Assembly: GCA_902802355.1 (NCBI GenBank)
Contig: CADCLU010000001.1
Span: forward strand, 125,490 to 189,489
Length of the DNA: 64,000 nt
Reading direction: 5' to 3'
From: an uncultured Erysipelotrichaceae bacterium
GTDB taxonomy: Bacteria; Bacillota_I; Bacilli_A; RFN20; CAG-826
The position numbers were made by a program, and so were the translations under genes. This document shows, piece by piece, positions 6,744 to 15,237 of this stretch. The notes under the pieces were generated by a model, which saw only the letters and a list, made by a program, of their open reading frames with translations, did not search any database and was not told the DNA's origin. How positions within the stretch are numbered: the first letter of the stretch is position 1; each line of letters starts with the position of its first letter.

Positions 6744-8135
6744 CTAGGCTTGTTCGAGAGAAGTTTGCTTGTCTTTTATGGACCCAAGTTCAGTGAGCAT
6801 CGGGCAAAGGACCATTAAGTAGTAGATCGTGCCAGTAAGGTTAGGGAATGTGAAATCGCCAGCCTCAGTGAAGCATCTTGCAAGCAAGACGGTCAAGGTG
6901 AGAAGGGTGACGCCAGAGAAAATCGATTTGTGCTTATAGAGGAGGGCGTTATTGAAGTAGGCGAACGCCCACATGGCTGCGGAGAAAACAAATCCAGGGA
7001 TACCGAACTGGAGAAGGTCGACTGAGAAAGCGACGTCCATCGGAACGTATCCGCCGAAATGAGTGTATAAAGCAGTCTGCCAGTTAATATAGCCGAAGCC
7101 AAAGAAGGAAGTAATGCCTCCTGCGGATAAAGCTTCGTTCGCCTGGTTGAAGCAATTGATTCTTGTGCTGAACGAATGACCGTTCATGCTTGGAAGATCA
7201 TCAAGAAGGTATTTGAAGAAGGTATGAGGATGGCTCATAAAAGTTCCTTCCTCAAATGGGGTGAAGGCAATAATTACGACGGCACCTGCCGCTGCTATCA
7301 TGAGGGCAAAGAACGTAAGGGCTCTTATCGGGTGTTTGTTAACAATGAGAAGCGTTCTCCAAACAACGAAGACGGAGAAGAAAGCAAATGCCATGATAAT
7401 GGATGTTTTGCTGAGGGTTGGCATTGTATTGAAAAAGAAGAAAAAGAACAAAACCCATAGCAAAACCCTGTTCTTTTTTATGAGCAAGTATGCATCGGAG
7501 ATCATCGCAACGACCAAGATGAAGGCGTAGGTGTTTCTGTTTCCAGTGTAGCTTTGAGGAACTTGGTATGGGTGAGGGTCGGTAAAGAGCTGCATGTAGA
7601 TGTCGCCCTCAAAGATGTAGCTATAAATGATTCCAACTAAGCCAACACCGATAGCGATCACGAAGAACAGGTTGTAGTAGTTCCTGTCTTTGATCACTTG
7701 AGGGATGACGGTGACGAAAATATACAAAGAAACAAAGACCATGATGGTCGCAAAGAAATACTCGATACGTTTTGATGTCTCGAGGACATAGTCCCATTTA
7801 GGCCCGCTCATCCCAGGGAAGACGAATAAAGTGATCGAGGCAAAAATAAGAACAACCGCTCCGATAATCATGAATGGCCACTTCTGATTCACCCCAAAAA
7901 ACTTGATGCCGAAGAACATGAAAAAGGCATCGAATAGGAGCAACCCAACGGTGAAGATAATGAACCATACATCCCAATCAAATAAAGGGAGAAAGGTCCC
8001 TACCTCAATCTTGTAGTCCATTGCCTCGAAATAAAGGTACGTGAAAAGACCGAAGATAAGCACTAAGAACCACGCCACAAAATGACGAGGTTTCCTTTCA
8101 CGGAGACCAAAATAGTCGAGGATTTTATTCCACAT
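6744..8135 (-). CDS. O-antigen ligase/polymerase-like polytopic membrane protein
   Basis: A 463 aa protein with about eleven hydrophobic helices. TGNRNTYAFIL followed by a long outer loop containing STRINCFNQANEAL and GGITSFFGFGYINWQ resembles the Wzy_C (O-antigen ligase) fold, in which a periplasmic-side loop holds catalytic residues. In a Gram-positive cell such a protein would polymerise or transfer a lipid-linked glycan. Its start overlaps the stop of the upstream hydrolase gene (TAATG), so they are co-translated. Substrate unknown; the link to galE and glf elsewhere in the window is inference. Confidence 0.65.
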   Translation of the reverse strand: MWNKILDYFGLRERKPRHFVAWFLVLIFGLFTYLYFEAMDYKIEVGTFLPLFDWDVWFIIFTVGLLLFDAFFMFFGIKFFGVNQKWPFMIIGAVVLIFASITLFVFPGMSGPKWDYVLETSKRIEYFFATIMVFVSLYIFVTVIPQVIKDRNYYNLFFVIAIGVGLVGIIYSYIFEGDIYMQLFTDPHPYQVPQSYTGNRNTYAFILVVAMISDAYLLIKKNRVLLWVLFFFFFFNTMPTLSKTSIIMAFAFFSVFVVWRTLLIVNKHPIRALTFFALMIAAAGAVVIIAFTPFEEGTFMSHPHTFFKYLLDDLPSMNGHSFSTRINCFNQANEALSAGGITSFFGFGYINWQTALYTHFGGYVPMDVAFSVDLLQFGIPGFVFSAAMWAFAYFNNALLYKHKSIFSGVTLLTLTVLLARCFTEAGDFTFPNLTGTIYYLMVLCPMLTELGSIKDKQTSLEQA

Positions 8136-9040
8136 TACGCAAGTAAGAATTTAGAGATGAGAGTCCAAACGGCTTCTTTGCCGGTTTCGTTATGTATTTC
8201 GTGACGCATGTGGTCAAACATCTTGAGTTTGACTTTCTTGACGCCAAGTTTCTGATACATCCAGTGAAGTTCACGTGGGCCTTTGCCGAATCTGCCGACT
8301 GGATCTTCTTCGCCAGCGATGATGAGAAGATTCTCATCCTTGCTGACTTTCTTGATTTCTTTTCTGTCGGTGATGGCCTTTAAGCCTCTGAGGAATTCCT
8401 TCCAGAATCCGCCAGTGGTTGGAGCACCGCAGTATGGATCGTTGAGATATTTCTGAACGTTCTCTTCGTTATAGGAGAGCCAATCTTTTGGAGTCTTGGC
8501 GTTCTTAACAGCTTTGCTGTAGGAGTCGGTTCCGGAAGCGGAAAGCATCTTGTTTGGCTGATCGAAGTTGCCTTTGTTGACGAGCATAGAGGCAAGCAAG
8601 AAACCAAAGAAAGCTTTCATTCTTGGCATCTTGTCGGAGCCGCAGATGATGGCTTTGTTAACGGTATTTGGGAAGAGCTGAAGGTAGCGCTGAACCATGA
8701 ACGATCCCATGGAGTGACCCATAAGGCAGGTTGGGAGGTTGTTGGCTTTCTTAACTTCCTCAACCTTAAGGTTGGCAGCAGTGACATTATCATCGAAAGC
8801 GCCTTCGTACCACTTCTCCTGGTCCTCGACTTTTGGAGCGTTGAGGCCCTGAGCGACAGCGTCTAAGACATAGACGTTGATGCCTTTTTCGTTGAGGTAT
8901 TTGGCGAGCTCCTCATAGCGGCCGGAGTGTTCTCCCATACCGGTCATGAGGACGAGGTTCATCTTCGCTTGCTCGGTTTCGAAAATAAGACCTTTTTGAG
9001 TTCTGCCGTTAGGCAAGGTGACAGTGAAAACGTTTTCCAT
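8135..9040 (-). CDS. Alpha/beta hydrolase, monoacylglycerol lipase/lysophospholipase-like
   Basis: Cytoplasmic serine hydrolase of 301 aa. The nucleophile elbow is GHSMGS with S110; the acid is probably the Asp of GEEDPVG and the base H280 in MRHEIHNE, the usual spacing in the Hydrolase_4 family. The LMTGMGEHSGRYEELAKYL opening is typical of monoacylglycerol lipases and lysophospholipases. No signal peptide. A -10 TAGAAT and an AAAGGGAACC site lie upstream, so this is the first gene of a two-gene unit with the ligase-like gene. True substrate not determinable. Confidence 0.8.
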   Translation of the reverse strand: MENVFTVTLPNGRTQKGLIFETEQAKMNLVLMTGMGEHSGRYEELAKYLNEKGINVYVLDAVAQGLNAPKVEDQEKWYEGAFDDNVTAANLKVEEVKKANNLPTCLMGHSMGSFMVQRYLQLFPNTVNKAIICGSDKMPRMKAFFGFLLASMLVNKGNFDQPNKMLSASGTDSYSKAVKNAKTPKDWLSYNEENVQKYLNDPYCGAPTTGGFWKEFLRGLKAITDRKEIKKVSKDENLLIIAGEEDPVGRFGKGPRELHWMYQKLGVKKVKLKMFDHMRHEIHNETGKEAVWTLISKFLLA

Positions 9041-9099
9041 AATATTGGTTCCCTTTCAGTTAAGGCAATTCTACACCAAAACGGGCACTTATGTGCACG

Positions 9100-9127
9100 A
9101 AAAAAGGCACTGAATTTTCTCAGTGCC
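9100..9127 (-). terminator. Terminator of the gat-galE operon
   Basis: GGCACTGA/TCAGTGCC stem with 6-nt loop; the minus strand continues with six T residues. Lies 14 bp after the galE stop. Confidence 0.85.
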
Positions 9128-9141
9128 TTAATAACTGGCTT

Positions 9142-10158
9142 TTACTCGATGCCGTTAGGGTTTTTCTTCTGGAAATTGTAAGCGTCTTTGCAGGCGTCTT
9201 TGACGGAGAGCGTAGCTTTCCAGCCAAGTTCCTTCCAGGCTTTGTCGACGTTAGCGAAGTTCTCATCAATGTCGCCAGGACGGCGAGGCATGATCTGGTA
9301 TGGGATCTTGATGCCGTTAGCCTCTTCGAAGGCGTGGACCAACTCAAGAACAGATGTTCCTTTGCCAGTTCCGAGGTTATAGACGACAAGCCCTGGGTTG
9401 CTCTCTAAGCGTTTGAGGGCAGCGACATGGCCTTTGGCCAAGTCGACGACGTGGATGTAATCTCTGACGCCGGTTCCATCGACGGTCTTGTAATCGTTTC
9501 CGAAGACACGGAGGAATGGGAGTTTGCCGATCGCAACCTGAGTGACATATGGCATGAGGTTATTTGGAAGGCCATTTGGATCTTCGCCAAGAAGGCCAGA
9601 TGGGTGACCTCCGATTGGGTTGAAGTATCTGAGTAAGCAGACGTTGAGGTCCTTGTTGGCTTTGGCGGTATCCTCAAGGATGCGTTCGATCATGATCTTG
9701 GTCTCGCCATATGGGTTGGTGGCGCTGCCAACAGGGTCGGTCTCGTAGAGAGGGACTCTTTCTGGAACGCCATAGACTGTGGCGGACGAGGAGAAGATGA
9801 AGTTATGGACTCCTTTCTCCTTCATGATGGCCAAAACGTTGAGGGCGCTTCCAAGGTTGTTCTGGTAGTACTCGATAGGTTTGACGGTGGATTCCCCTAC
9901 CGCTTTATAACCTGCGAAATGGATGACCGCGTCGATGTGGTTTTCTTCAAAAACCCTTACAGTTTCCGCATATTTTGTGCAATCAACCTCGTAGAACTTT
10001 GGTCTAACGTGGGTGATTTCCTCAATGCGGTCAAGGACGGCGATCTTGGAATTATAGAGGTTATCAAGGACGATTGGCTCGTATCCGCTTTCGATGAGTT
10101 CGATGACGGTTTCGCTGCCAATGAATCCAAGTCCTCCGGTGACTAAGACAGTCTTCAT
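9142..10158 (-). CDS. galE: UDP-glucose 4-epimerase
   Basis: NAD-dependent short-chain dehydrogenase family enzyme that interconverts UDP-glucose and UDP-galactose. The Rossmann motif GGLGFIG is at residues 8-14, the catalytic serine region SSSATVYG at 123-130 and the YxxxK pair is Y150/K154. LLRYFNPIGGHPSGLLGED and RDYIHVVDLA are diagnostic of GalE. The 338 aa length is normal. The start overlaps the upstream DUF1836 stop (ATGA), making it the last gene of the gatC operon. Its product UDP-galactose would feed UDP-galactopyranose mutase (38244-39365), consistent with a galactofuranose-containing surface glycan. Confidence 0.96.
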   Translation of the reverse strand: MKTVLVTGGLGFIGSETVIELIESGYEPIVLDNLYNSKIAVLDRIEEITHVRPKFYEVDCTKYAETVRVFEENHIDAVIHFAGYKAVGESTVKPIEYYQNNLGSALNVLAIMKEKGVHNFIFSSSATVYGVPERVPLYETDPVGSATNPYGETKIMIERILEDTAKANKDLNVCLLRYFNPIGGHPSGLLGEDPNGLPNNLMPYVTQVAIGKLPFLRVFGNDYKTVDGTGVRDYIHVVDLAKGHVAALKRLESNPGLVVYNLGTGKGTSVLELVHAFEEANGIKIPYQIMPRRPGDIDENFANVDKAWKELGWKATLSVKDACKDAYNFQKKNPNGIE

Positions 10159-10895
10159 TTTGTCTTTTCCTCTTTGCTATGTTTCTTTTTCTCTTTCAAG
10201 AGAGCCTCTTTGGCTTCGAAGATTTTCTCAGCTTCGTGTTTCGAGGCTTTGGCAGAGTGCTTTTCAACTTTATGGTGTTTCTTCTGCTCAATTGCTATCG
10301 CGTGGTCCGAATGTTGAATGGCATTAAGGAAAACTTCGGCGATGATGCGGTTGATTGAAGATTGGATGGACATTCTAAGAGCGATAAGGCCAAGGGAATC
10401 AACGAGATGCTGTTCCGCTTGTTCAGGATCGGTCTCTTTGTTCTTCTCGTACTCTCTAGCGAAGCGATCGACTCTCTGTTTGGCGAGCGCAATCGTATTC
10501 TTGGCGATGCTCGTGCTCATGAGACGGAAGAAGGTATAAAGAACGGATTTGTCCGCGCTGACATCGTTGTCGAGAGCGATGAGGTTGGAGAGCTCTGACA
10601 TGGTCAGAGAATTCTTCAAAGAGCAGATGGCTAAAAGATAGCCAAGGTGAACTTCGTTGTATTTCTTTCTCTCTGGTTCCTTGATGATCTTCGCTTTGAC
10701 ATAGTTGTTGACCATGTAGGAAGTGAGGATCTCGGAATCGTGTGGGGAAAGAGGGGCTAAGGTCTTGTTGATATAGCCGACGACCTGTTCCATATAAAGA
10801 GGAACGGTTGGGAGTTCCTTATAGGAAGGAAGCTCATAAAGAGAGGCGCTTTCGAGCCAGTCTTGTAATTTCTTAAGTTCTTCGTCCATTGTCAT
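10155..10895 (-). CDS. DUF1836 domain protein, probable regulator
   Basis: A 246 aa protein with the DUF1836 signature: VPLYMEQVVGYIN, then LTSYMVNNYVKAKII and KKYNEVHLGYLLAICSLKNSLTMSELSNLI. This family is thought to be winged/HTH-like, but its function is not established. The C-terminal 50 residues are highly charged and Lys-rich, probably helical. I start it at the ATG at 10895 because AAAGGAGGAGC lies 10 nt upstream and this ATG overlaps the gatB stop (ATGA); a start at 10922 would bury the ribosome site. It is embedded between gatB and galE with 4-bp overlaps on both sides, so it is co-translated with the amidotransferase. Confidence 0.7.
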   Translation of the reverse strand: MTMDEELKKLQDWLESASLYELPSYKELPTVPLYMEQVVGYINKTLAPLSPHDSEILTSYMVNNYVKAKIIKEPERKKYNEVHLGYLLAICSLKNSLTMSELSNLIALDNDVSADKSVLYTFFRLMSTSIAKNTIALAKQRVDRFAREYEKNKETDPEQAEQHLVDSLGLIALRMSIQSSINRIIAEVFLNAIQHSDHAIAIEQKKHHKVEKHSAKASKHEAEKIFEAKEALLKEKKKHSKEEKTK

Positions 10896-12319
10896 CTTTT
10901 GTCTAGCTCCTCCTTTAGGCATCTAGATACCTCAGCGGCATTCACTTTGCCGTGAGACGCTTTCATGACTTGGCCGACAAGGAAGCCTAGGGCTCTATCT
11001 TTGCCAGCTTTGTAATCGGCAATCGACTGCGGGTTGGCATTAAGGACATCGGTAACGAAGGCCATGATGGTCGAGGTGTCGCTGACCTGGGCTTCGATAT
11101 GAAGTTCCTCTTTCGCTTCTTTTGGAGAAATGCCATCTGAAATGACCTTATCAAGGATGCTGACACACTGCTTGTGGGAGAGCCCGCCAGTCTCTTGCAT
11201 GAGGACGATTTCGGATAAATATGCCGGTTTTAGCGGCAATTCTTTGATTTTCATGGCGTGCTTATTGAGGTAAGCGTTGATTTCGACGATGAGGAAGTTG
11301 GCCAAATCTTTGGCGTTTTTGACCTCGCCCATGCCAGCTTCAAAGAAGGCGGCCATATCAGGATCGGTGAGGATGATCTCAGCGTCGACTGGAAGGAGTC
11401 CAGCGGCTAAGTATCTCTCCATCTTGGAATCATAAAGCTCTGGGCAGGTCGCGATAGCGTCTTCGACGAACTTGTCGCTGAGCTTGATTGGGGTGATGTT
11501 TGGCTCGCAGAAGTATTTGTAATCGACGGCGTCGGTTTTGACACGCATCAAAACGGTCTTGCCACTGCCCTCGTCAAATCTTCTGGTCTCTTGTCTAACG
11601 GACTGCCCGGAAAGGAGAAGCTCCGCTTGACGTTTGATTTCGTAATCGATGGCAAGCTCAACGTTCTTGAAGGAGTTGATGTTCTTGATCTCGACCTTGG
11701 TGCCGAATTCTTTGGTTCCGATTGGGCGGATGGAAATGTTGGTGTCGCAACGGAGCGAGCCTTCTTCCATCTTTCCGTCTGAGGTTCCGCTATAAAGGAC
11801 GATGTTACGGATGGCTTCGGCATATTGTCTTGCCTCGGAGCCATTAGACATATCTGGCATGGAGACGATCTCAACAAGAGGGGTTCCCGCACGGTTGTAG
11901 TCCATGAGGGTGTAATCCATGTAGTGCTCTTGCTTGCAGGTATCCTCTTCCATGTGGATACGTTCGATGCCGATCTTCTTTTTGCCGTTTGGGGTATCGA
12001 CCAAAACATAGCCGTTCTTTCCGATTGGTCTAGCTTGTTGGGTGATTTGGAATCCCTTTGGAAGGTCGCTGTAGAAATAGTTCTTTCTATCGAAATAGAG
12101 GGTGTGGTCAATGGTCATGTGGAGCGCATTAGCGACACGGATGGCATTGATGACGGCTTGTTTGTTCACCACTGGCATGGTTCCTGGGAAGGCCATATCA
12201 AGTGGAGCGATATTGGTATTTGGATCACGGGAGAAGGCGACAGGAGCAGATGAGAACATTTTGGACTTGGTCTTCATCTGAACGTGGATCTCTAAGCCAA
12301 TGACTGCTTCGAAGTTCAT
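10892..12319 (-). CDS. gatB: Aspartyl/glutamyl-tRNA(Asn/Gln) amidotransferase subunit B
   Basis: Kinase and tRNA-binding subunit of GatCAB, which converts Glu-tRNA(Gln) (and Asp-tRNA(Asn)) to the amidated forms in the cytoplasm. The 475 aa protein has the GLEIHVQ start, the YFDRKNYFYSDLPKGFQITQ cradle segment, the RCDTNISIRP and EIKNINSFKNVE motifs and the C-terminal YqeY-like tail domain that contacts the tRNA D-loop. It is joined by ATGA overlaps to gatA upstream and to the DUF1836 gene downstream. Its presence suggests that Gln-tRNA is made indirectly in this organism; no glutaminyl-tRNA synthetase is visible in this window. Confidence 0.96.
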   Translation of the reverse strand: MNFEAVIGLEIHVQMKTKSKMFSSAPVAFSRDPNTNIAPLDMAFPGTMPVVNKQAVINAIRVANALHMTIDHTLYFDRKNYFYSDLPKGFQITQQARPIGKNGYVLVDTPNGKKKIGIERIHMEEDTCKQEHYMDYTLMDYNRAGTPLVEIVSMPDMSNGSEARQYAEAIRNIVLYSGTSDGKMEEGSLRCDTNISIRPIGTKEFGTKVEIKNINSFKNVELAIDYEIKRQAELLLSGQSVRQETRRFDEGSGKTVLMRVKTDAVDYKYFCEPNITPIKLSDKFVEDAIATCPELYDSKMERYLAAGLLPVDAEIILTDPDMAAFFEAGMGEVKNAKDLANFLIVEINAYLNKHAMKIKELPLKPAYLSEIVLMQETGGLSHKQCVSILDKVISDGISPKEAKEELHIEAQVSDTSTIMAFVTDVLNANPQSIADYKAGKDRALGFLVGQVMKASHGKVNAAEVSRCLKEELDKR

Positions 12320-13785
12320 AAGTTGCCCTCCTTTTTGTTGAGGATGCTGACGTTAGCGAGGCCAGAGGCTCTTTCGAAAGCGGCAGCAATCTGGAATAGT
12401 TTCTTCTCCTCAAAGGCGCGACCCATGATGTTGATGCCAACTGGGAGGCCTTCTTTGAAGAAGAGAGGTAAGGTGATGGATGGAAGACCGGCGAAGTTGC
12501 CAAGGGCAAGGTGGTTGTCTGCCATAAGGTATTCGTCGGAGAGCTTGTCGGACACACTCTCGAAGAGAGGAGCGACGGTTGGAGAAGCTGGGAGATAGAT
12601 GAAGTCGTAATCCTTAAGTATCTCATTAACCTTCGCAACGATATTGGCGCGGTTGCGCTGAGCTCTTAAGAAGAGTTCTTCTTGGTTCTCTCTCATCAAG
12701 CAGTAAGAACCGATGACGAAACGTCTCTTGATGAGTTCGCTGAAACCTTTGTCACGGGCGTTGAACATAACTTCCTGATAGGACTTGCCGCCCTGATATG
12801 GGCCGAACTTGATGCCGTCAAGGTTGGCATCATTCGAAGTGGCTTCCGCACAGGAAATAACCATGTAGGTAATGTAGATGGATTCGAGAAGTTGCTTATC
12901 AAAACTCACAAAATCAACTGCAATTCCTTGCTCTTTTGCGGCTTCAATGGATTTTTCAAAGTGTTTTTTGATTTCTACGTCAGTAATGGAGTCGATGATT
13001 TCCTTGATGACGGCGATCTTCATTCCAGCGACTGGTTTGTCGAGGTCTTCTTCATAGTGCTCAACAGGTTTGGTTGAACTGGTTGAATCGTTGAGGTCGC
13101 GTCCTGAAAGGACATCGAGAAGAACAGCGGACGAATAGACGTCACGGCTAAAATAAGCAACGTGGTCAAGGGATGGGGCGAATGGGAATAAGCCATAACG
13201 GCTGATTCTTCCCCAAGTTGGTTTCATACCGACAAGGCCGGCGAGCGAAGCTGGTTTTCTGACGGAGTCGCCAGTGTCGCTTCCAAGAGCAAATGGAACA
13301 ATCGAGGCGGCAACAGCGGCAGCGCTTCCGCAGCTAGAACCACCGATGCCTCTCTTGTGACTTGGGTCCCATGGGTTATAGGTGGTACCAAGGTGGCCAG
13401 TAGTTCCGGTTCCGCCCATGGCGAGTTCATCGAGGGTGGTCTTTCCAAGAAGGACGGCTTTGGCTTCCCTGAGTTTGGTGATGACGGTTGCATCATAAAC
13501 CGGGATATATCCATTAAGGATATTGCTCGAAGCGGTTGATGGAATTCCTTTGGTGGAATAGTTGTCTTTGGAGAAATATGGAACACCCCAAAGTGGGTTG
13601 TCTTTCTCTGGTTCGGTTAAAGTGGCGGCAAATGCTTTGGCGCCTTCATCATCAATGTATTCGAAAGCGTTGTCCTTGTTCTCGTGGGCTCTCTTGAGGG
13701 CTTCCTCAGTGAGCTCGAGCGGGGTTACTTTCTTTTCGACAAGAGCCTGATGCAACTCTTGGAGTGGCAAATCTAAATAGCTCAT
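12316..13785 (-). CDS. gatA: Aspartyl/glutamyl-tRNA(Asn/Gln) amidotransferase subunit A
   Basis: Amidase-signature glutaminase that supplies ammonia to GatB. The Ser-cisSer-Lys triad can be placed at K73 (FSKDN), S151 (GGSSCGSA) and S174 (GSDTGDSVRKPAS). In most bacterial GatA proteins the nucleophile motif is DTGGSIRQP; here Gly is Asp and Gln is Lys, a TGDS form that I associate with Mollicutes-related Bacilli. All catalytic residues remain. Length 489 aa is normal. Overlaps gatC and gatB by 4 bp on either side. Confidence 0.96.
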   Translation of the reverse strand: MSYLDLPLQELHQALVEKKVTPLELTEEALKRAHENKDNAFEYIDDEGAKAFAATLTEPEKDNPLWGVPYFSKDNYSTKGIPSTASSNILNGYIPVYDATVITKLREAKAVLLGKTTLDELAMGGTGTTGHLGTTYNPWDPSHKRGIGGSSCGSAAAVAASIVPFALGSDTGDSVRKPASLAGLVGMKPTWGRISRYGLFPFAPSLDHVAYFSRDVYSSAVLLDVLSGRDLNDSTSSTKPVEHYEEDLDKPVAGMKIAVIKEIIDSITDVEIKKHFEKSIEAAKEQGIAVDFVSFDKQLLESIYITYMVISCAEATSNDANLDGIKFGPYQGGKSYQEVMFNARDKGFSELIKRRFVIGSYCLMRENQEELFLRAQRNRANIVAKVNEILKDYDFIYLPASPTVAPLFESVSDKLSDEYLMADNHLALGNFAGLPSITLPLFFKEGLPVGINIMGRAFEEKKLFQIAAAFERASGLANVSILNKKEGNL

Positions 13786-14078
13786 AATACGACCTTCGGT
13801 AACTTGACTTGGTTGTCCTGGACATTGCCAGCATTCTTTAAAGCGACATCGCGTGGAAGAGGTTCAAGGGCCTCGTCTTCGCGGAGGAAATCGGTTTCGC
13901 AATCAAACGGGAAAGTCATCGGCTCATAGTTCTCGAGGCCTTTGATCTCTCCGATTGCTCCCATAAGTTTTGTGAGTACTCCGAACTCCTTCATCAGGGT
14001 TTCGTACTCTTCATCTGACATTGAGAAGAGCAGCCTGTTGGCTGCGTCTACCAATACTTCTTTTGTGATTGTTTTCAT
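13782..14078 (-). CDS. gatC: Aspartyl/glutamyl-tRNA(Asn/Gln) amidotransferase subunit C
   Basis: Small subunit (98 aa) that wraps around the GatA-GatB interface and stabilises the complex. It shows the family pattern: an N-terminal helix with an L(L)FSMSDEEYETLMKEF segment, the LENYEPMTFP turn and the C-terminal LREDEALEPLPRDVALKNA stretch. First gene of the operon gatC-gatA-gatB-DUF1836-galE. The upstream region has no good Shine-Dalgarno site (GGGTAAAAACT precedes the ATG) and a hairpin TTACCACT/AGTGGTAA at 14099-14118. Confidence 0.9.
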   Translation of the reverse strand: MKTITKEVLVDAANRLLFSMSDEEYETLMKEFGVLTKLMGAIGEIKGLENYEPMTFPFDCETDFLREDEALEPLPRDVALKNAGNVQDNQVKLPKVVL

Positions 14079-14098
14079 AGTTTTTACCCGTCAATAAG

Positions 14099-14118
14099 GT
14101 TACCACTTACGAGTGGTA
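14099..14118. promoter_or_regulatory. Inverted repeat upstream of gatC
   Basis: TTACCACT and AGTGGTAA form an 8-bp perfect inverted repeat with loop TACG, 21 bp before the gatC start and just below the rpiB terminator. It could be an operator or a leader hairpin; it lacks a T tract. Confidence 0.35.
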
Positions 14119-14124
14119 AACAAA

Positions 14125-14156
14125 AGAGAAGCCACAAAACTCTTTGTGACTCCTCT
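14125..14156 (-). terminator. Terminator of the prfA-prmC-ywlC-rpiB operon
   Basis: On the minus strand AGAGGAGTCACAA pairs with TTGTGGCTTCTCT over 13 positions (two G-U pairs), followed by TTTTG. It lies 12 bp after the rpiB stop codon. Confidence 0.75.
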
Positions 14157-14167
14157 GTTTTTGATTA

Positions 14168-14614
14168 CTAGTTATCGCGTTTTTCGATGTCGGCGATCTC
14201 GTTTACTCTTCTAAGGTGTTTGTCACCCATGAAGCCGGTTGAGAGGAAGATATCCACTCTCTTGAGAACGTCTTCTGTCGCCATGAAGCGTCCTGCGAAG
14301 GCGACCATGTTGGCGTTGTTGTGCATTCTAAGAAGTCCAGTGACTTCATCGTTGTAGCCAATGCCGCAGCGGATGCCTTTGACTTTGTTCGCCGCGATGG
14401 AGATGCCTTCGGCACTGCCACAGCAGAGGATGCCATATTCGGCTTTTCCAGAGGTGACGTCTAAGGCAGCTTTCTCAGCGAAGATTGGGTAGTCGACCGA
14501 TTCGGCTGAATTGGTTCCTTCATCAAGAACCTCGTGTCCTTTTTCGATGAGGTGTTTCTTGATGGCTTCCTTTAATTCGAAGCCGGCGTGATCGCTTCCG
14601 AGTGAGATTTTCAT
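14168..14614 (-). CDS. rpiB: Ribose-5-phosphate isomerase B
   Basis: Interconverts ribose 5-phosphate and ribulose 5-phosphate in the pentose phosphate pathway. The 148 aa protein begins MKISLGSDHAGFELKE, carries the Cys-containing ligand loop (CCGSAEGISIAANK, where most RpiB have CGTGIG), the GYNDEVTGLLRMHNNANMVAFAGR segment and a helical C-terminus. I choose the ATG at 14614: it overlaps the ywlC stop (ATGA) and has GGAGGAGC 5 nt upstream; an earlier ATG at 14629 would sit on that ribosome site. Last gene of the prfA operon. Confidence 0.9.
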   Translation of the reverse strand: MKISLGSDHAGFELKEAIKKHLIEKGHEVLDEGTNSAESVDYPIFAEKAALDVTSGKAEYGILCCGSAEGISIAANKVKGIRCGIGYNDEVTGLLRMHNNANMVAFAGRFMATEDVLKRVDIFLSTGFMGDKHLRRVNEIADIEKRDN

Positions 14615-15237
14615 TTTTGCTCCTCCCAATAAGCCAATATCTTTTCAAAAGGTATTGGACCTTCTCTAACCAAGGTTATTTTATCATCTGCGGTTAAGTT
14701 GATGATGGTTGTTGGAGTCAAAGACTCACATTCGCCTTTGACGACGGCTGGCAGCTCATCACCAAATGCTTTGACAACATCGTCGAAATACTTTGTGGTT
14801 GGCTCGCCGGATTTGTTTGCGCTAGTGACAAGAAGAGGTCTCCCCACCGCTTCAATGAGTTTCTTCACGAACGGTGAATCAGGAACTCTGATGCCAATGA
14901 CGTCGGTGCCAAGAGTGACCCATTCAGGAAGACTCTTTTTCGCATTCACAAGAACGGTCAATTCACCAGGCAAGAAATGATCCATGACGGCTTTCGCTTT
15001 ATCAGAAACCTCAATGTATTTTGAAGCCTCTTCAAGCGAGGAGCACATCAAAGCGAACGGCTTGTTCGGAGGACGTCTTTTGATTGCCACCAAACGGTCG
15101 AAAGCTAACTTTGAATCATAAATGCATCCGACTCCGTAAACGGTTTCGGTAGGAAAGGCCAAAACTTGCTCATCCGTAAGGACTTTGCTGGCTTTTTCGA
15201 TGTCTTCAATATTCAAAAATTCCATGCAAAACCCCAT
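14611..15237 (-). CDS. ywlC: L-threonylcarbamoyladenylate synthase (Sua5/YrdC/YwlC)
   Basis: Makes threonylcarbamoyl-AMP from threonine, bicarbonate and ATP for the t6A modification of tRNA. The 208 aa YrdC fold is recognised by FPTETVYGVG, the KRRPPNKPFALM loop, LLVTSANKSGEPTT and the C-terminal TTIINLTADDKITLVREG. It lacks the extra Sua5 C-terminal domain. The start at 15237 overlaps the prmC stop; a second ATG at 15225 (MEFLNIE) is an equally plausible start. Located in the prfA-prmC-ywlC order familiar from Bacillus. Confidence 0.92.
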   Translation of the reverse strand: MGFCMEFLNIEDIEKASKVLTDEQVLAFPTETVYGVGCIYDSKLAFDRLVAIKRRPPNKPFALMCSSLEEASKYIEVSDKAKAVMDHFLPGELTVLVNAKKSLPEWVTLGTDVIGIRVPDSPFVKKLIEAVGRPLLVTSANKSGEPTTKYFDDVVKAFGDELPAVVKGECESLTPTTIINLTADDKITLVREGPIPFEKILAYWEEQK

